Shown here piece by piece: positions 29,230 to 32,258 of a stretch of 32,258 nt of DNA (position 1 is the stretch's first letter; every line of letters starts with the position of its first letter). A program made the translations under genes and the position numbers. The DNA comes from Methanobacteriota archaeon. GTDB taxonomy: Archaea; Methanobacteriota; Methanobacteria; Methanobacteriales; Methanobacteriaceae. Location of the stretch: the NCBI GenBank assembly GCA_023436175.1, contig JAEZKE010000112.1, positions 1 to 32,258 on the forward strand, in the 5' to 3' direction. The notes beneath the pieces were generated by a model. That model ran no database searches. It saw only the letters and a program-made list of their open reading frames with translations, and was not told where the DNA came from.

Positions 29230-31326
29230 TTAATTTTTTTGTATTGTATTAGTTATTTTTTTAAAATTAAGTATGAATTTTGTCCCATTGTCTTTTTCAA
29301 GTTTTATTTCTCCTCCAAGTTGATTTACGAGGGTGTTTACCAGTTGTAAACCTAAAGATTGTGTGTTCTGGAAATCTATATTTTCTGGAAATCCTATTCC
29401 GTCATCGCTAACTATCAGTTTCAGCATATCTTCATCTTGTGAAAGCAAAATATTAATTTCCCCTTTCATTTCTTCAGGGTGGACAAATGGTACATCTGAT
29501 GCATTATAACCATGGATTGCGGGAAAAGCGTGTTTTAAACTGTTGGAAATTAATTCATTGAGAATTAATCCTAATGGAATGGCAGTATCTATATCTAACA
29601 GAATTTTATCTAAATCCATTTTTGTTTTAATTATATTTTGATGGATTCCATAGGAACTGAAGAGCCCTAATGTCAGGTTTTGAACATATTCTTCGAAGTT
29701 AATTCTAGCCAAATTACTGGTTTTATAAAGACCTTCATGGATCATTGCCATGGATTTTACTCTATCCTGACTTTCCTTGAGAACTGCCAGATAATTCTCA
29801 TCTTCAATATATCTGGATTGGAGACTTAGTAAACTGGAAATTATCTGCATATTATTTTTTACCCGGTGGTGAATTTCTTTTAGGAGCACCTCTTTTTCTT
29901 CAAGTGAGGTTTTAATTTGTTCTTCTGCACGTTTACGATCATCTATATTCCTGCTGCCGCACACAAATCCCTTAAAGTTATCTTCGTCATCAAATAATGG
30001 ATTACCTGTAGTTTCGATCCAAAAATAATCTCCAGCGGCTGTTTTATGACGGTATTCAATTTCATTGGATGAATGTGCGTATATTGCTTCTCGAGTAGAT
30101 GATTTTACCCTTTCTAAATCATCTGGATGCACTAAATCTAAACTATTTTTTCCCAACATATTCTCTGGTGCATAACCTAAAATTTTAGGGGCTGACGGGC
30201 TAACATACTGATATTCTCCTTTAGCATTGACCCTTGTTATCAAATCCATCATATTGTCTGTTATTAAACTTAAATGCTTTTCCCGTTTTTCTAATATCTC
30301 CTGATTTTTTTGCAGTAGTTTCCGTGCATGATTGCTTTCTTTTAAAGCTAGTATCTGGCGTACAGACAGTAATGTCATAATGATAGCTGCACCCCAAACC
30401 AGAATGCTTGAACTATCGTCAGTTAACTGTGTATAAATCAAAAATAACAGGATATATATGAAAAAAATCCATAATAATGGTAAATATGAGCTCCAGTTAA
30501 CTTTAAGAAATAATGGTTTGTATTTGAAATGTATAGAGGGTAATGTTACTTTGTCATTAATGTAGGAGATACCAGCCAGTGCTGTCAGGAAGTATGAGCT
30601 TAACCAGCCTAAATCTAAAAATCTGCCGGGGATATATACGGTATATAAAAATTGATAGATGTAAATTGCATTGGTAATAACCAGAACTGCAACGCTTAAA
30701 GCAAGTAATAGTAAAGGAACCTTTTTAACCTGTCCAAACCAGTCAAATAACAGGTAAAATAATACGAACAGTATAAAAATATCCATAAGCAGGTAAGATA
30801 GGTATATGAGCATGCTGAATACATCTACATTATGAACCTCAAGAAGAGGTATTAAAATCGCCCAGAGTACCAACCCTGCTGATAAAATCATAATGCCCGT
30901 ATCAAGAAGTATTTGATATTTTTTTGTTTCTTGAATTCGAGTAACAGGTAAAAAGAGGATACCGAGTATAAGCAGAGGATAATAAGATAAATAAAGTAGA
31001 TCTGCTATAGATGGAAAAGGAGACTTATTAAGTTCAGTATACATAATTGTCCACAGTATGTTACCTAAAATGGTGACTAATTGGGAAAGGGCTATTAAAG
31101 TCCAGCTTATAAATGCTCTCCTGCCATATTTAAATGATTTTTTTGCAACAAAGAATAGAATGATTATAACAATCAGATTTAGTAAGAAAAAGGCTAAATT
31201 TCCAAAAGTAGTATTATACTCACTACCCGTAATTAGAATAATGGCAGTAATTAGTAAAGCAACAGCAAAGAAGATTGTCAGTGCTTGAAATGAGATAAAC
31301 TTATTTTTATTTATTGTGAAACTCAT
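29230..31326 (-). CDS. Membrane sensor histidine kinase (PAS, HisKA_2)
   Basis: A 698-residue kinase. Residues 1-340 form about ten membrane helices with no large outer domain, so the sensor is probably in or at the membrane. A short coiled coil leads into a PAS domain (about 355-475, ITDNMMDLITRVNAKGEYQY to GSRNIDDRKRAEEQ). It is followed by a HisKA_2-type phosphoacceptor with the motif LLKEIHHRVKNNMQIISSLL, and by an ATPase domain with ILNELISNSLKHAF and DDGIGFPENI. This kinase class is common in methanogens. The start ATG 31326 has AGGTTGAT upstream. It is divergent from a lone receiver-domain gene at 31485, its likely partner. Confidence 0.93.
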   Translation of the reverse strand: MSFTINKNKFISFQALTIFFAVALLITAIILITGSEYNTTFGNLAFFLLNLIVIIILFFVAKKSFKYGRRAFISWTLIALSQLVTILGNILWTIMYTELNKSPFPSIADLLYLSYYPLLILGILFLPVTRIQETKKYQILLDTGIMILSAGLVLWAILIPLLEVHNVDVFSMLIYLSYLLMDIFILFVLFYLLFDWFGQVKKVPLLLLALSVAVLVITNAIYIYQFLYTVYIPGRFLDLGWLSSYFLTALAGISYINDKVTLPSIHFKYKPLFLKVNWSSYLPLLWIFFIYILLFLIYTQLTDDSSSILVWGAAIIMTLLSVRQILALKESNHARKLLQKNQEILEKREKHLSLITDNMMDLITRVNAKGEYQYVSPSAPKILGYAPENMLGKNSLDLVHPDDLERVKSSTREAIYAHSSNEIEYRHKTAAGDYFWIETTGNPLFDDEDNFKGFVCGSRNIDDRKRAEEQIKTSLEEKEVLLKEIHHRVKNNMQIISSLLSLQSRYIEDENYLAVLKESQDRVKSMAMIHEGLYKTSNLARINFEEYVQNLTLGLFSSYGIHQNIIKTKMDLDKILLDIDTAIPLGLILNELISNSLKHAFPAIHGYNASDVPFVHPEEMKGEINILLSQDEDMLKLIVSDDGIGFPENIDFQNTQSLGLQLVNTLVNQLGGEIKLEKDNGTKFILNFKKITNTIQKN

Positions 31327-31375
31327 TAGTTCATCAACCTGACTTTACGTTAAAATGATTAATATCTATAATATA

Positions 31376-31446
31376 ACCTTTATATCCTTAATAAATAAAT
31401 GTGTTAATATTAATAGGTACCTAATTTATTAAAAATAAATTTAAAA
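31376..31446. promoter_or_regulatory. Divergent kinase/receiver promoter region
   Basis: The kinase side has GATATAAA on the minus strand at about 31378-31386. The receiver side has AATTTAAAAG at about 31437-31446, roughly 40 bases before its ATG. Between them TAGGTACCTA at 31414-31423 is a 10-base palindrome that could be a shared operator. Confidence 0.35.
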
Positions 31447-31484
31447 GCACATTCATAGTTAATATGACACTAAAAGGGATTTAA

Positions 31485-31862
31485 ATGGAAAATATAAAAA
31501 TTCTGGTTGTAGAAGATGAAAACATAGTTGCTTTAGATATTGAAAACAGGTTAAAAAGTTTAGGATTTACTGTACTTCCACTAATATCTTCTGGAGAGGA
31601 AGCAGTTGAAAAAGCACAGGAATACAAGCCGGATTTAGTCCTGATGGATATTCTACTTAAAGGAAAGGTAAATGGAATAGAGGCAGCTAAAAAAATTGTA
31701 GGAGCTCTAAAGATTCCCATTGTGTACCTCACTGCTACTACCAATAGGGAAGTTTTAAAAAGGGCCATGCAAATAGGGCACTGTAGTTACATAACCAAGC
31801 CTTTTCATGAAAAAGAATTAGAAAATAGTATTAAAGTACTTCTAAAATTGAAAACCATTTGA
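31485..31862 (+). CDS. Stand-alone response-regulator receiver protein
   Basis: A 125-residue CheY-like receiver with no output domain. The acidic pair is E10-D11, the phosphate acceptor D55 in LVLMDILLKGKVNG, the switch Thr T83 in YLTA and the conserved Lys K105 in ITKPF. The longer D-x-x-L-x-G-x-x-x-G loop after the Asp is typical for receivers paired with HisKA_2 kinases in methanogens. With no DNA-binding part it must act through protein contact or pass phosphate on. ATG at 31485 has AGGGAT five bases upstream. The divergent kinase at 29230 is the natural partner. Confidence 0.93.
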   Translation: MENIKILVVEDENIVALDIENRLKSLGFTVLPLISSGEEAVEKAQEYKPDLVLMDILLKGKVNGIEAAKKIVGALKIPIVYLTATTNREVLKRAMQIGHCSYITKPFHEKELENSIKVLLKLKTI

Positions 31863-32015
31863 ATTTCAAGTTTTTAAAAAATAATTAGAAAATATTATTC
31901 TGTGTATGTTGAAAAATTAACTTATATATTCATTCTAAATAACAAAAAAAGGGATTTATCTATCTAAATTGATCTTTTATATTTATTTAAAATAAAAATA
32001 TGATGAAAAATTGAA

Positions 32016-32252
32016 TTATTCATTATCTTCTTCATCTAATACTTTTAGCAGTTCTTCCCATGCTTCTAATGAGTCTTTAGCTTCCTGATCGCTTAAAACT
32101 TCTATAGCATATCCTGAATGAACCAGTACGTATCTACCTACCTCAATATCCTCAACTAAATCAAGTTTAGCGTTTTGTCTTACTCCTCCAAAGTCAACAA
32201 CTGCTACATTATCGTTAATTTCTACTATTTGTGCTGGTGCTGCGATACACAT
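32016..32252 (-). CDS. hypC: Hydrogenase maturation chaperone HypC
   Basis: A 78-residue HypC/HupF protein. It starts MCIAAPAQIVEI; the conserved Cys2 binds the iron of the Fe(CN)2CO unit while it is built with HypD and delivered to NiFe-hydrogenase. Further family marks are VVDFGGVRQNAKLDLV and VGRYVLVHSGYAIEVL. A C-terminal acidic helix ends the protein. The coding region is complete but its ribosome site lies beyond the window edge, so the operon context (other hyp genes) is unseen. Methanogens need it for F420-reducing and other NiFe-hydrogenases. Confidence 0.95.
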   Translation of the reverse strand: MCIAAPAQIVEINDNVAVVDFGGVRQNAKLDLVEDIEVGRYVLVHSGYAIEVLSDQEAKDSLEAWEELLKVLDEEDNE

Positions 32253-32258
32253 TGAAAA

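Noticed and set aside
1..32258. CRISPR array, rRNA or intact insertion sequence
   Set aside because: No regularly spaced repeats, no rRNA-like stretch and no complete transposase gene were seen.

Overview
The window looks like chromosome of an AT-rich methanogenic archaeon of the order Methanobacteriales, most likely Methanobacterium or a close relative. The evidence is a trp operon in the order trpE-G-C-F-B-A-D with a TrpY-type regulator, an archaeal lipid saturase (geranylgeranyl reductase) behind a ferredoxin, an archaeosine-synthase-like protein, an archaeal AdkA-type kinase, HypC, a methanogen-type radical SAM/Cys-rich peptide set, archaeal TATA boxes and GGTGAT-type ribosome sites. No rRNA, CRISPR array or intact insertion sequence was seen.

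Layout. 1-1.1 kb: 3' part of a PAS histidine kinase, then a long gap with a probable transposase remnant and a hairpin. 1.9-6.4 kb: AT-rich, sparsely coding zone of small proteins of unknown role (one methionine-rich, two that look like diverged paralogues, a CsbD-like peptide) and a tRNA-Thr(CGU). 6.6-9.8 kb: a LemA protein, then a radical SAM/SPASM enzyme followed by two divergently transcribed Cys-rich mini-proteins of 57 and 54 residues. 10.4-12.8 kb: ferredoxin plus geranylgeranyl reductase, convergent with a UbiA prenyltransferase; both ends of the operon carry hairpin-rich DNA. 12.9-15.8 kb: a P-loop ATPase and a rubredoxin/thiamine-diphosphate enzyme fusion. 16.3-19.4 kb: a small exported protein with an odd start, an ArcS-like protein, a MIP18/DUF59 protein, an AdkA-like kinase, tRNA-Ile(GAU) and a short gene fragment.

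19.8-28.8 kb is the tryptophan region. Seven minus-strand genes overlap or nearly touch and cover every step from chorismate to tryptophan. The regulator TrpY lies 2 kb upstream of trpE, separated from it by a flippase gene. Paired TGTACA-like boxes occur in front of both trpY and trpE, and a 10-codon reading frame with a Trp codon overlaps the trpE start. 29.1-32.3 kb: a 30-residue membrane peptide, a membrane histidine kinase divergent from a lone receiver protein, and hypC at the edge.

The most interesting points are the radical SAM enzyme with its two Cys-rich peptides, the rubredoxin-ThDP fusion with a duplicated leader, the TrpY boxes with the overlapping leader frame, the inverted repeats around the ferredoxin/reductase operon, and an apparent ATT start.
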